This document shows, in pieces, positions 1 to 10,084 of a stretch of DNA of 64,000 nt. How positions within the stretch are numbered: position 1 is the stretch's first letter; each line of letters begins with the position of its first letter. The position numbers and the translations under genes are program-made. Source of the stretch: Cladobotryum mycophilum (Eukaryota; Ascomycota; Sordariomycetes; Hypocreales; Hypocreaceae); NCBI GenBank assembly GCA_036429605.1, contig JAVFKD010000015.1, positions 1,883,421-1,947,420 on the forward strand, read 5' to 3'. Below the pieces are notes generated by a model. The model was not told the origin of the DNA. It made no database searches and saw only the letters and a list, made by a program, of their open reading frames with translations.

Positions 1-2
1 CT

Positions 3-350
3 ACGCATCCAGGTCTTTTCATCGTCGGCATCTGTACCTTTGCACTAGGATGGGGGTTTTATTCTGCCCTTCGCAGTATGGCTACTGCTATAGTTTCTCC
101 GTCTCAGACAGGTGTCCTGAACACGACCATCGCCCTGTCACAGAGCATGGGGTCTATGGCTGCTGGTCCGTTACTGGCCCTAGCTTTCCGTCGTGGAATT
201 GAGCTTGGGGGTGTATGGACTGGGTTGCCTTACATGATCGCTACTGTCCTGTTTGTTGGGGCAAGCATCTTGGTTTGGGGCATGCGTATCCCTCGACTGG
301 TAGATGATGCCGAATCTGCCTCTCTTCCATCTGACCTAGAGCCGACTTGA
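3..350 (+). CDS. MFS transporter, C-terminal part (5' end outside window)
   Basis: An open frame enters from the left edge and runs to a TGA at 348-350, giving about 115 residues. It contains hydrophobic segments typical of the last three membrane helices of a 12-14 TM major facilitator transporter: one from LFIVGICTF, one around MGSMAAGPLLALAF and one around LPYMIATVLFVGASILVWGM. A short hydrophilic cytosolic tail, rich in Asp, Glu and Ser, follows. The substrate cannot be inferred because the signature loops lie upstream of the window. An internal ATG at 78 is in frame but is not the start, since coding sequence continues upstream of it. The next gene is convergent on the minus strand and ends about 560 bp away. 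Confidence 0.8.
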   Translation, partial: THPGLFIVGICTFALGWGFYSALRSMATAIVSPSQTGVLNTTIALSQSMGSMAAGPLLALAFRRGIELGGVWTGLPYMIATVLFVGASILVWGMRIPRLVDDAESASLPSDLEPT

Positions 351-906
351 CAAGAAACAGAGAGAAAAGGGACAACATAAAGCAATGAGAAGGCCCTCAA
401 GAATGAAAAGAATCAATTTCAGCAAGAAAAATATGTAGATTGTAGAGAAGTCAAGTCTTCTAGCCACCCAGTGAGGATGTGCTTGCTCGTACCTTGCTTA
501 GGTAGGAAATCTCGGATCGAAAAACGAGCCTGATAACTGCAAAATCGGAGCTGTTTCTATTTAATATCCATTTGTATTATGCGACCAAATGAGTCAAGAT
601 GTTAATTTGTCAATTCGATCTCAGATTTCAAGTTTGACACTGTTGACCCAAAAAAAAAAAAAAAAGAAGAAAAGATAAAACGCTCACCCGATTGTGTCTT
701 TATTATGGTCATGGCCATCGAAGAGAGCAGCAAGAGAACCTCTCTGTGTCTCATGTACAGATTGTGAATCAGAAATGACGCCCCTTGTAAGAGAACTATA
801 CGATAAGACCGGATTAACTGCTCGATCTCTAAACACAGGCCCATGAACTTCGCTGCCTGCTTTTGCAAAGTGATGCAGCAAAACAACCTTCCCTTGGTTC
901 ATCTTA
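351..906. other. Intergenic, convergent 3' ends
   Basis: AT-rich spacer between two convergent genes. It holds a poly-A tract (about 650-664). A 72-codon minus-strand frame starts right after the stop of the next gene but has no protein-like features I recognise. No RNA gene was seen. Confidence 0.5.
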
Positions 907-2619
907 TCATATCGATTCGGCGGCTATCAATTGCTCATTAACAGCATCTTCCCCTCCATAGTCCTGTAGCATCCATAAATAGGCATCACAGCAGACAGTC
1001 AACCAGCTAAATTGGTCATTTGTGGCTGTCCACCAAATGGCCAGTGAGAGATTAGACCGCTCATCTTTGAGGCCTTTAGTGACATGAGGTAGAATGATAC
1101 CGAGCCACTCTGTAGCGTAGCGACCAATCTCCGTTATTGAGTCATCGCGTGGTGGATCTATTGTTTGGATGGCGCCCAGGATTGCCGATTCAGCTTCGAC
1201 GCCCCCTGATGGGAGTTGGGGGAAGAGATGGCCGCCTATTGTAACGCAAGTTGGTGTAATACCTTTCATATCTTGAGGGTAGTCCTGCTCGGCTGGGTCC
1301 TGTGTTCTAGCAAATGACGATAGCGCAGTAGTCCAAAAAGATGACGGTGTCTCGTGTAAGTGTCTCATGGTATGGTTGACCAAGGTTTTGGTGTGCTGGG
1401 ATCGTGGCGCCCACATCTTATTCGTTTTAAAGAGTTGATAAGCCACACACAGAACGAGAGACGAGAGGCTTTGGTATGATAGAGGTCGGGTCATGAAAAC
1501 GGCCATTGTAGCAAGAGTCGATCGTAAATAGGCCATGTATTCCTCAATTAATGACCGATAACCTCCAAGACGGTAAATCAAGGCTAATTGGCTGCGTGTC
1601 TCATTGCTATAGATATCACGAAACACGTCCGTGCAATCATCAAATCGTCCAGTGATAGAAGCACAAAGAGATTTCCAGGGGATATGGTTCTCAGAATCGT
1701 GGTTGAATATATACGTGGGGTAGCCAACATCGAGGATTGTAGCTGTGCCCCCATTGTTGATCAAATCCAGGAGCAAATTTCTGTCGCACCTGACTGGGGG
1801 ATCCCGTGATGCGATTGGAACGGAGGCATGGCATGATTCTCGGTGAAGCTCATTTTTCCAATGGAAAACTTCACCGAGCAAAGCGCTGATAAGTAAGCCG
1901 TAGTCAAGTTTGCCGTGGAGCGATTTGGCTAACGAGAGGAGGACAGCCTTGTATGCGGCATACTCCTTGGTATGCTGGAATTCCCCGAGGAGTAGCACCG
2001 CAGATAACAAACCGTAATCAGTCCCCCACTGGTTCGGCATTGTAATCACCATCAGGACGCAGCCGAGAATGTATGATAAAGGCATGCCGGCTCTCAAGTA
2101 ATTATGCAGTGTTGGGTCTGCGCTAGCCCTGATTGCCGAGACCAGTTCAGGCGAAGCAGGGGAGTCTTGCATGCGAGGGAGCGATAGCCATGATTCCGGT
2201 ACGGCACGCCGCGGCAGGTCGGCTACGGTCAGCTCGTACGCCATCCAGGACGTTATAACATGGACGGTCTCGGATGCTAATGAGCCGCCCAGAAAACTGC
2301 CATGGGAAAAGAATGATCCCATTTCCGGCTCAATGAGGACAGCTAACGGCCGACAGAGATCTCTGTGATGCATCTCAAAAATCTTCACGTAAGCCCTGTT
2401 CGTGTCTGTAATAGACAGTCCTTCGAAATTGAGTTGAGCTATATTGGAGATTCCGAAGCTGAGAGCCGAGAGCCTGTGGCTGGCAAGATCTGAGGCGTCC
2501 GCCTTGCTCCGAAGGCATAGCCATCGTTGTTGATTTGGCTCCTGTGCTCCGCCTTCTGCTACAAAATAGCAGGCTGAATCAAGGCAACTTGGTGGGCAGC
2601 GGCTCTCCGTTGCATGCAT
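907..2619 (-). CDS. Hypothetical protein, single exon, unknown function
   Basis: A long minus-strand frame, about 570 residues from the first ATG at 2619. The open frame continues 27 codons further upstream to 2700. There it meets a possible splice acceptor (TTTGCCTCAG), so the true N-terminus may lie in an upstream exon that I could not place. The protein has mixed hydrophobic and charged composition with several Trp and Cys. There is no clear signal peptide, and I recognise no catalytic motif or named domain. Some stretches (around LRAGMPLSYILGCVLMVIT) are hydrophobic but do not look like a multi-pass membrane protein. A MITE-like inverted repeat lies about 130 bp upstream of the open frame and could have separated the gene from its original 5' end. 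The ORF length and codon use support a real gene; the function is unknown. Confidence 0.7.
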   Translation of the reverse strand: MHATESRCPPSCLDSACYFVAEGGAQEPNQQRWLCLRSKADASDLASHRLSALSFGISNIAQLNFEGLSITDTNRAYVKIFEMHHRDLCRPLAVLIEPEMGSFFSHGSFLGGSLASETVHVITSWMAYELTVADLPRRAVPESWLSLPRMQDSPASPELVSAIRASADPTLHNYLRAGMPLSYILGCVLMVITMPNQWGTDYGLLSAVLLLGEFQHTKEYAAYKAVLLSLAKSLHGKLDYGLLISALLGEVFHWKNELHRESCHASVPIASRDPPVRCDRNLLLDLINNGGTATILDVGYPTYIFNHDSENHIPWKSLCASITGRFDDCTDVFRDIYSNETRSQLALIYRLGGYRSLIEEYMAYLRSTLATMAVFMTRPLSYQSLSSLVLCVAYQLFKTNKMWAPRSQHTKTLVNHTMRHLHETPSSFWTTALSSFARTQDPAEQDYPQDMKGITPTCVTIGGHLFPQLPSGGVEAESAILGAIQTIDPPRDDSITEIGRYATEWLGIILPHVTKGLKDERSNLSLAIWWTATNDQFSWLTVCCDAYLWMLQDYGGEDAVNEQLIAAESI

Positions 2620-2820
2620 GTGGTTGTCAAATAGTCTCTCGTAACAAAATACTAGATCTAAATGGCGGCGTGAACCTCCAACAATATTGAACTGAGGCAA
2701 ACAGCCAAAAGTAATTTATAATATAGAAAGGACTTGCCACACATTAATACACAAAATGGTGGGTTTGGCTCACCCATGCAAGTTGAAGTGGCATCGGGGA
2801 TGAAGCCCCCTATTTATCCC

Positions 2821-2932
2821 CCTATGCTAGGGGGCCGCCATCTTAGCAACTCCCCAACCTGCACCACCTGCGCCATGGGGTACACTGGTTAGCAAAACGA
2901 GAATTGGCTAAGATGGCGGCCTCCCTAGTAGG
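2821..2932. repeat. Short inverted repeat, MITE-like
   Basis: The arm at 2827-2847 and the arm at 2907-2928 are near-perfect inverted copies. They share the core GGCCGCCATCTTAGC and its complement, and differ by one extra base in the outer part. They enclose about 59 bp. Partial symmetry continues outward (CCTA/TAGG). The size and termini fit a miniature inverted-repeat element or one end of a larger transposon. Target-site duplications are not obvious and no transposase is present in the window. Confidence 0.6.
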
Positions 2933-3438
2933 TCACTAGGCGTATTATTCTTGACTGAAATCATCGAGTTTATATCGCAGTCATCTCCCCTTTTTATTGT
3001 GTAGTTGTAATTAGAGTTTCTTAGCCCATAAAAACGCGGTATATCCAATGGTAGATCGACAACGGAAGCCTACGTAGACAAGAAGAAGAAGAAGAAGAAG
3101 AAGAAAAGAGAAAATGAAGCCATATAATCATTCCGTCTCAGAGGATAGAGGCTGTGTGACAGTTGGCCCATTCCTAGCTCTGACTTCCCGTCATAGAAAT
3201 GCACCGAAAGAATGTTGATTGAGCTGCTTGAGAATCACTTTTATTCTTCTATATTATAGTAGACTTCTTGGTTTATAATATGTGTATCCCTGGACAGAAA
3301 ATGATCCCGAATCTATATCTATGTTGCGCCAACGTAAAGACATTTTTGACCACCTAACCAGCCATACTCCTATTACCCAGTACCTCCCATAGCACCCCCA
3401 CGCATCAACAGCTACTTGTACAATAGTTTCTTTGTCCA
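2933..3438. other. Intergenic; AAG microsatellite
   Basis: Noncoding spacer. It holds an (AAG)n tract at about 3081-3105. Nothing else is recognisable. Confidence 0.5.
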
Positions 3439-4131
3439 TCATATTTGGAACACGTGGAAAGGCTCAGATCGAGAATTGTGATAAGTTGAGAAGCCGTAAC
3501 TTGTTGACCTGTACGGTTGATGTGACGGTGGTGTCGGGGGAAGGTCGATGATCTGATCTGGTGACGGCTCGGTGCAGAGATCCGACAGGGACTGTGGCCG
3601 TGAGAAGCCGCCGGCATCTTCTATCAAAAACGTATCATCCAATATCGTATCCTCAATCGAATGAATATCGTATAATGACGGATGATGCTGGTAGTCGATA
3701 GACCCAGGAGCATCAAAGCTGAGTTGACCAGGCAGTGAAATAGATGGATGCATTAAAAAAGGCGAGAATTCCGACATAGACAGGCTTTCCGGGCTCGGAA
3801 TAAGGGTGTTTTGCTGGAACTGCTCGATATTCATTGCCGGTAACGAGCCGCATGATGGGCAGTTGTCCGTGAAGGTGTTGGTGAACAGCATATGCTCAAC
3901 AGGGGGTGTCGTATATTGATAGGGTTTGCCATGCTGAGACTTTCGTTGTCCTTGATAATTAAATTAGCCGGGGATTCAATTGAGTAGGTATTTCATGGAT
4001 TTCGGATTTGCTTGGAAGAGAATATACATACGGGACTTGCGCTTGGTGATTCGGTTGCGTTTCTTCCGCTCATCCTCAATACTAAACAGTATTGTAACAC
4101 CTTGAGCCGTATCATCTTTCATGTGCTGCAT
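3439..4131 (-). CDS. Small bZIP-type basic-region protein (no leucine zipper seen)
   Basis: Two exons, 4131..4032 and 3950..3439 (phase 1), give 203 residues. The intron at 3951-4031 has a GTATGT donor, a CTAAT branch site and an AAG acceptor. The spliced N-terminus reads ERKKRNRITKRKSRQRK, which matches the NRxAxRxxRxR DNA-contact region of fungal AP-1/Ztf-type bZIP factors. It is followed at once by a Pro/Gln/Tyr stretch rather than heptad leucines. The remaining ~150 residues are acidic and Ser/Pro-rich, with a CPSC pair and a PPTPPS motif, resembling an activation region. It is therefore probably a nuclear transcription factor, or a truncated relative of the bZIP proteins often found near fungal metabolic genes. 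Start chosen at the first in-frame ATG (4131); a second ATG follows at 4122. An upstream exon cannot be excluded. Confidence 0.7.
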
Positions 4132-6244
4132 GATGAAAACTTATAAGTATGCCTGTCTCACTTCTATGGCAATCGATAACTCAAGGTCGGGCATTCGAGA
4201 TCTGCAACCGAGGTGTGCTAGCTTATATCTCTTCAAATCATAGAGGTTTTATAATTTCCACGCGGCAAGGCTTTGGGATCCTGGCGGATCTTGCGCAATG
4301 CCCATGTCGTTGGTCAGAGACTCCATCGAATATGCGTGGAAAGTAAGCAGGGCGTTTCAATGAGACTCTATTGTTGCGCGTTTCAAGATCGTGCTGTGCC
4401 CCCCTGGCTGGCTGGCTGGTTCTACTAAATTGAGCAGAAGCCGAGGTGAAACAGCCCAACCCAACCCACGTGTAGGCCCCCTCCCTCCTGGAGAGGATTG
4501 ACAATGTAACTCAAATCGCTTGATCCAAAACACATTTATTCTTCTTTATCTATATAGACTATTTGCTTAGTGGCGGCACGATGTTACTCCCCGGAGACAG
4601 CAGAATATCACTAACTCTTACAAGGATGCAATGCGTACCTTTGACTTTTCAGGCCATCCATCGCCAAGGGTGAGCTGTGCCAGATCTCCCTAACCGAAAG
4701 CCCTGTAGAAGCCGATTCCCCAATGCCGCGTTGGCTGACAGGATCCTTGGTCATGCCAGCCCTTCAAATGCAGCAGTGTGGATCTCACGATGGTGTTTTT
4801 GTGTGAATCTACCGAACCCACAAACTTGGTTGTTAGGTGTGCTAATGGGCACAAATCATGGCTCGTTTGCTTGGCAAACGCATTGCAATGATCATTTATA
4901 ACATTTTCAAGAGTGTAGACTAATTGTAGGTTTACACCCATCCCGTAAAATCTGCAGTCTTGGTTCGCCACACTGACCATTCCGAGACTGAGATCGATCT
5001 GGCTCTCTCTCCCTCTCTCTATCTAGGTTACTAATACTCGCATCTATCCCGTTACTCCCCGGGGGAATATAGATTACCCACGTCTAGAATCGTTACCAAA
5101 AAAAAAACTAGAGGGACCATTTCCGGGGAATGCCGTTTATGATATGGTATAGGGATCACGGAGTGCGGTCTCCAAGCTGCGACCAGCGCCCGGAGTCAGC
5201 AACATTATATGCCAAAGCAGCCGAGATGCAACAGGAACTAGCCGAATCCATTCCGAATAGACCATCCTACAAAAAAAGGCCAGCGCCTGATATGACCCGG
5301 ATGGGATGGAACCTATGCCTTTTTTTTCCTGCCCAGCTATCTTCCGCCTTCCTTTTATCGCCTGCAAGCTGGTTTTTGAACTACGACTTAAAATGGCGCT
5401 GCCGATATGCCTTCTAGATGGAGAAGACGTTCTACGAAAGAGGAAATACAAAGTCCCCCCCCCAGGGGCAATTTGGTACAGCGGCGTCTTCATTGGCCCC
5501 CAGATAGGTTGGTCTAGGCGAATCTACTCCCAAGCGTCGCCTATTTGGGAAACATGGGATGAGATGGAAGTCACAAATACTGTTGGCCTTTTCCAGTGGG
5601 CTCAAGTGCGGTAAGAACAGACGCCATTTTCGACGTAAAAGAAATCTTGAAAGGTAGACAGGAGTCTAGACTTGATGAATTAGATTGGGGCAAAGACTCC
5701 ATGTCGTGCGTCCAACCATTTTTAGGAGCCGCCTCCATTCACGTTTCCAGCAAGATGAAGTATACGTCCTTCAAATCCAGTATGGAAACGGAAAGAAAGA
5801 TATTTCCAATTCAAACAATGTAACCAACCCTCATGTCCCTCCCGAATGAGGTAGTATTGCCCAATAGTTTCCCCTACGACGCGACCGATACCCAGTCCAC
5901 ATTCCGACCCTCATTACAAGTCGATGAAACGTAGTAGCATACACATGGAAGATCGGATGGAAGAGTGTTGGATGGTTGAGCAGCAATCTGGTGGGAGTTG
6001 AGGTAGTATACAAGATTTAATGGTCCGGATCAAGAAATGTTCATCGCCCCCCAACACTGGGGGAGCCGGAGACACCAAAGGAGAAAGAGAGCTAGAAAGA
6101 ATAGTGTCCATCTGAACTAGAGTAAAATACCATCTAGGTTGAAAATGAATACATGCACATCATGTTCCTATAGTAGCTCTCGCCATCCCCTCAAGTTGTT
6201 CGCAGTGTGCATGTCAAAAATGCCCAGACATAACAATAATCCTC
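4132..6244. other. Intergenic, no recognisable gene
   Basis: About 2.1 kb upstream of the bZIP-like gene and downstream of the next gene. Open frames of 60-120 codons occur on both strands, but none has a motif, a convincing intron or composition like the neighbours. A C9 run lies at 5455-5463. Confidence 0.45.
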
Positions 6245-6843
6245 CTACCCCTTCAACGCACCCTTCCGCATCTCCAGCCCATGAAGCTGAGACTCCAAGA
6301 GCTTCATCGGCTGCTCCCTCACCCCTTCATCCAAGTCATAAATAATCTCAAACAAAAAGTCTCTCCTCGTCCGCATCCTCATGTTCAGGGCGAGCAGGTT
6401 GACCATGGTGCACACGTCCTGCGTCACGACGGCGATGCCCCCTTGTCGGGCTGCGCCAGGCTCCAGTGCACTTTCCTAAAAGTCCCATCGCTCTCATCCC
6501 CTTTCGGCAGGCGGAGATCAAACGTCACCCGGGGGATGGGCGCAACCTGGGCGATGGCCCGCCTCCACGCAAGGCTGAGCGGGTCGAGGTTGAGGTACTC
6601 GAATTCCGCGGTGCCTATCACGGTCCCGTCTTCGGCGTAGACGTCCTGCGTAAAGGGGTTGTAGCAAGCGTCGAGCATATCAGGGTTGGCGAGGGGCTGC
6701 AACAGAACCAGCTTGACATTCGGGATCGTCATCGATTCCAAGTCCAACGGTTGGGATGTTACGCTGTTGCTGATGAGTTGCCCGATCGAGAGAGTAGACA
6801 GCTCATTCGGATCAGTGATTATGATAGAATCATCATCGGCCAT
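6245..6843 (-). pseudogene. Hypothetical protein, frame broken by one base in a G5 run
   Basis: The ATG at 6841-6843 opens a frame of about 139 codons that ends soon after a run of five G on the coding strand (C5 at 6438-6442). In the other frame, coding continues without interruption for about 66 residues to a stop at 6245. One extra base in the run would give a single 199-residue protein. It is acidic, with an N-terminal DDDSIIITDPNE segment and no signal peptide or membrane helix. I recognise no family, so no function is assigned. Both halves have similar amino-acid composition and neither looks decayed. This argues for an assembly error or a very recent mutation rather than an old pseudogene. 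About 800 bp separate the start from the CDC27 3' end. Confidence 0.55.
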
Positions 6844-7654
6844 ATTTTCAAAAGATGATCAAGGCCGATTTGAGAGGTTGGTTGGTAAAAAAACGGGGGA
6901 GAGGGTTGAGTTTTGAGTATGCGGAGTGGTGGCGTGAAAAGAGGTTGGGACAAGCCAGGTCAGGTCAGGTCAGCATCTTCCTCCATCTTTAAATAGCACA
7001 GGAAAAAAACCCAAGCCCAAGATTCACAAGCAAGGGACCGACAATCTCGCTAAGGCAGGGGCGAGTTACGAGGCGAACCGAAATTAACTTCAATGACCAA
7101 TAATCCAGAGCTGATTCGTGCTACAGACAGCCTCGTTTATTATCCCTGTCGGTGGATGATGCACGCAAACTTCATGGAAGTGGCACTCTTTCTGGAAGCG
7201 GCATCTTCCCACATGATTCTAATCTTTTCTACCAACACGGTTGAGTCATATTCAGCCTATCTAGGTAGGTAGTCTTGGCAGACGACAGGGTGTCGTTTCC
7301 CCACGTCGTCTCCCCATAATAACTCCATCTCGCCAAGTACAAGTAGATCTCCCTTGCGTGGAGACTTGTTCTCTGTCGTGTCTACGAGTAGATTGCTCTG
7401 GTTTCTCTAACTTTGTCACCAACAGTCTTCTTCGTCGCCCCCAAACCTCCTTGAAACAATCCAAGAGGAATATCTCCCCCATCCAACCATTCATCGTGCG
7501 TTGTTCACGGATCTGCATACCCACGTGTCTCAGTGGTTACGTGCTGACAGTCATCCATGGCCAGATAGTAATCCAGTTTATTCGTCACATAGATCTACCT
7601 ACCCAAAGTCTTCCACCCCCACTTATACGCAGCCCAGCTTGCATAACACACTCA
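6844..7654. other. Intergenic between two minus-strand genes
   Basis: Promoter region of the 199-codon gene and 3' flank of CDC27. It contains a short direct repeat of GGTCA units at about 6957-6972. No gene is supported. Confidence 0.4.
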
Positions 7655-10084
7655 TTACGGAGCATCGTTGAGATCTTGTATGGCGGTCCTGATCTCATCG
7701 CTCTAATTATCCAGTCAGCTTCCAAAACATTATTTCATATCTGTCATGACTTACCCAAGGAGCAAGACTGAGGGCTGTAGTGTAACTTTTCAGTGCGGCA
7801 CCCCGACTACTTTGTCCCGACATGGCGTAGGCCTTGCCCAGCAAAAAGTAAACACGGGGCTCGTCTGCGGCTATTTTCTCAACGAGGCGCAAATCTCGCA
7901 AGGCTTCCGACGGCTGTCTAAGACGTAAATGAATACCTGCAGCCTGCATCCTGAGCAAACCGACTACCGCAGACGGCGGGTCGAGCTTGATACCACGGCG
8001 AATATATGTGAGTGCATTTTCACGCCTGCCAGCTCTGTCAAGCATCTGCTCTCGAGTTAGCTAGAGTAAAATTTAAAAGGACGAAGCCGTGGGAATTCTC
8101 ACTCTTGCGATATAGGTCAGTAACACTGCATTATGTGAGTTGATCTTCTCCGCTCCCAGGTAGTACTCCAATGCTTTCCCACTTTGTCCCAGCCTTTCCT
8201 GCACACGACCCAAACCAACCCAGGCAGAATAATGACGAGGGTCAACCTGAATAGCTTGATGAAAAGCGATACTGGCTTCCGTAAATTCCTCCATCTCCAT
8301 ATACTCATATCCCAGGAGAGAGAAGGAGTGCGCAATGCGAGGCGATAATTGGCATGCCCGCTGAAAGCATTTAATGGCCTCTTTTCGAGATCTCTGCAGC
8401 GAAAACATATTGCCTATAGCGCACCATGTCTGCGGCAATAGGTAATGGTTGTCAGAAAGTTCGTGTGACAGGAACGCCAATGCTATATCCTCCTTGAGGT
8501 GCCATAGTACTGTCGAAAATACCTCCATGTCTTCTACCCATGATGGTGCAAGTTTCCGGAGCGCTTGAAAGGTTACCTTGGCCTCTTTATATGACATGAG
8601 CTCATATTGAGCCCTGCCCACTTTTGAAAGAACCCATGGCGTTGCTTGTTGCCCCACCGGAAGAGAGGTGAATGCTTCAAGGCACGTCCTTGGCTGGAAG
8701 CGGGTCAGATGATAGTAACCGGATCCAAGCTTTTGCAAAAGATCCATGATTGGCTGGAGTTTCTCGTGACTTTCATGATTCGACGGCGTGGTATGATTAG
8801 TACAGGATGTTTTTGGCGTTGTGGCAGTCTTGGGTGTTTGAATCAGGGGTAGGCGATCTAATCTCTTTTGCTCTTGGCTGACGGCTGGATCGGCGCTCTC
8901 CGGTTGAAGGGTTGCCGGGGTTTTTTGTTCGACCAGTCGCCCGGGATTCTTCGGTTTAGCGAGGCGCTTCGGAGCTCCAGAATCCGAGAGAGAGTTTTCT
9001 CTCAAGGCTGGAAAGGGTGCACGCTGATTCAGCAGTCGGGCACTCCTCCTCGGCGGTGCGAGGGGCAGGTCAGAGCTAGTCGATCTACTAGATAGAGCAT
9101 CATCCTGGTTCTGACTTGATTCAGAAGGAGTGGTTAATGTTTCTGCAGGTTGCTGGTGGTCGAGTCCGGAGCGAAGCCGTTTCTTTGACATGACCGGAAT
9201 ATTCATCCTGAGAGGCCCCGGCGCTGCAGGATTAGAACTGTTTGGTACATTCCAGCTCTCTGTTACTGGCTCATTCTCATCTGTAATCTGAGATTTGTAC
9301 CTGGACGTCTGAACAGGTAACTTTGAAGGCTCGCGTAACCTTGATTCAAGAGGCTGGCGGCTGCGAGTGGTAACGTTGGTAAGTACTGTCTGTGCTAGCT
9401 TGACCGGCTTTTTCTGACAGGACTCATTGCGCGATGAATGATCCCGGAGTTTAAATATGTTTGAGATGCGAATCCGCATGCCTATCTAGCGTCAGTAATC
9501 ATAGTCGTTTGGGGTGGCAGTTCGAGTGAGAGCTTACCGCTGTCACAAAGATCGGTAAAGGCATCCCACATGAAGGGACTGGCCTCAAGAGCAGCAGCAA
9601 AGTGGATGGCTGCAGTCTTAATATCACCACTCGCCTTGTGCAGTTTCCCAAGAAGGCGGCTCAAAGACGATGAATCAGGAAGATACCGTTCGGCATGTGA
9701 TGGCTCGTCTTTACTAGAACTTATTAGATCACCCGGTTCCCTCGGTGAAGGAAATGCATACGGCCTACAAGTTTGCTTCCGAGAAGCCAATACTGCTTGT
9801 GCCCTGCTCAACGCAGTTACACCGTCCGCATAATTCTTCAGCTGCAGACACGCCTGGGCAAAAACATATGAACAGCCGAGGTGTTCGCCATTGATGCCCA
9901 GCTTACGACTGAACTCGGACGCCAAGGCATATCGTCCCAACCGAAGGCAAGCGAGAGCTCGGAGATGGGCCCAAGTCGAATCGTGGGGATTCAAGGCTTG
10001 CAGTCGTTCGGTGAGAAAAAGCACGTTTTCATTGAGCTCATCATCAAGGTAATCATACACGATCCGAATCTGTAGGTCCATCAT
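7655..10084 (-). CDS. CDC27: Anaphase-promoting complex subunit 3 (CDC27 / BimA / Nuc2)
   Basis: TPR scaffold subunit of the APC/C ubiquitin ligase, which drives mitotic exit in the nucleus. Exons: 10084..9538, 9481..8103, 8048 (or 8045)..7755 and 7702..7655, giving about 755 residues; Aspergillus BimA is about 800. The N-terminus holds the first helical repeats (YDYLDDELNENVLFLTERL) and the family signature AALEASPFMWDAFTDLCDSG, which spans intron 1. About residues 190-440 are Ser/Pro-rich and low in complexity, as is usual. A tandem TPR array follows from about 470 to 740 (e.g. KVGRAQYELMSYKEA, AWVGLGRVQERLGQSGKALE). The last exon encodes only 15 residues. Start set at ATG 10084, because the frame upstream has only a TTG. 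Intron 3 has a CTGAC branch site. Intron 2 ends in a tandem CAG/GAGCAG acceptor, so one Gln may be included or skipped. Confidence 0.92.

Noticed and set aside
907..2700. Start of the unknown single-exon gene at 2700
   Set aside because: The first codon there is TTG; the first ATG is at 2619, and the upstream part is kept only as a possible continuation of an unseen exon.
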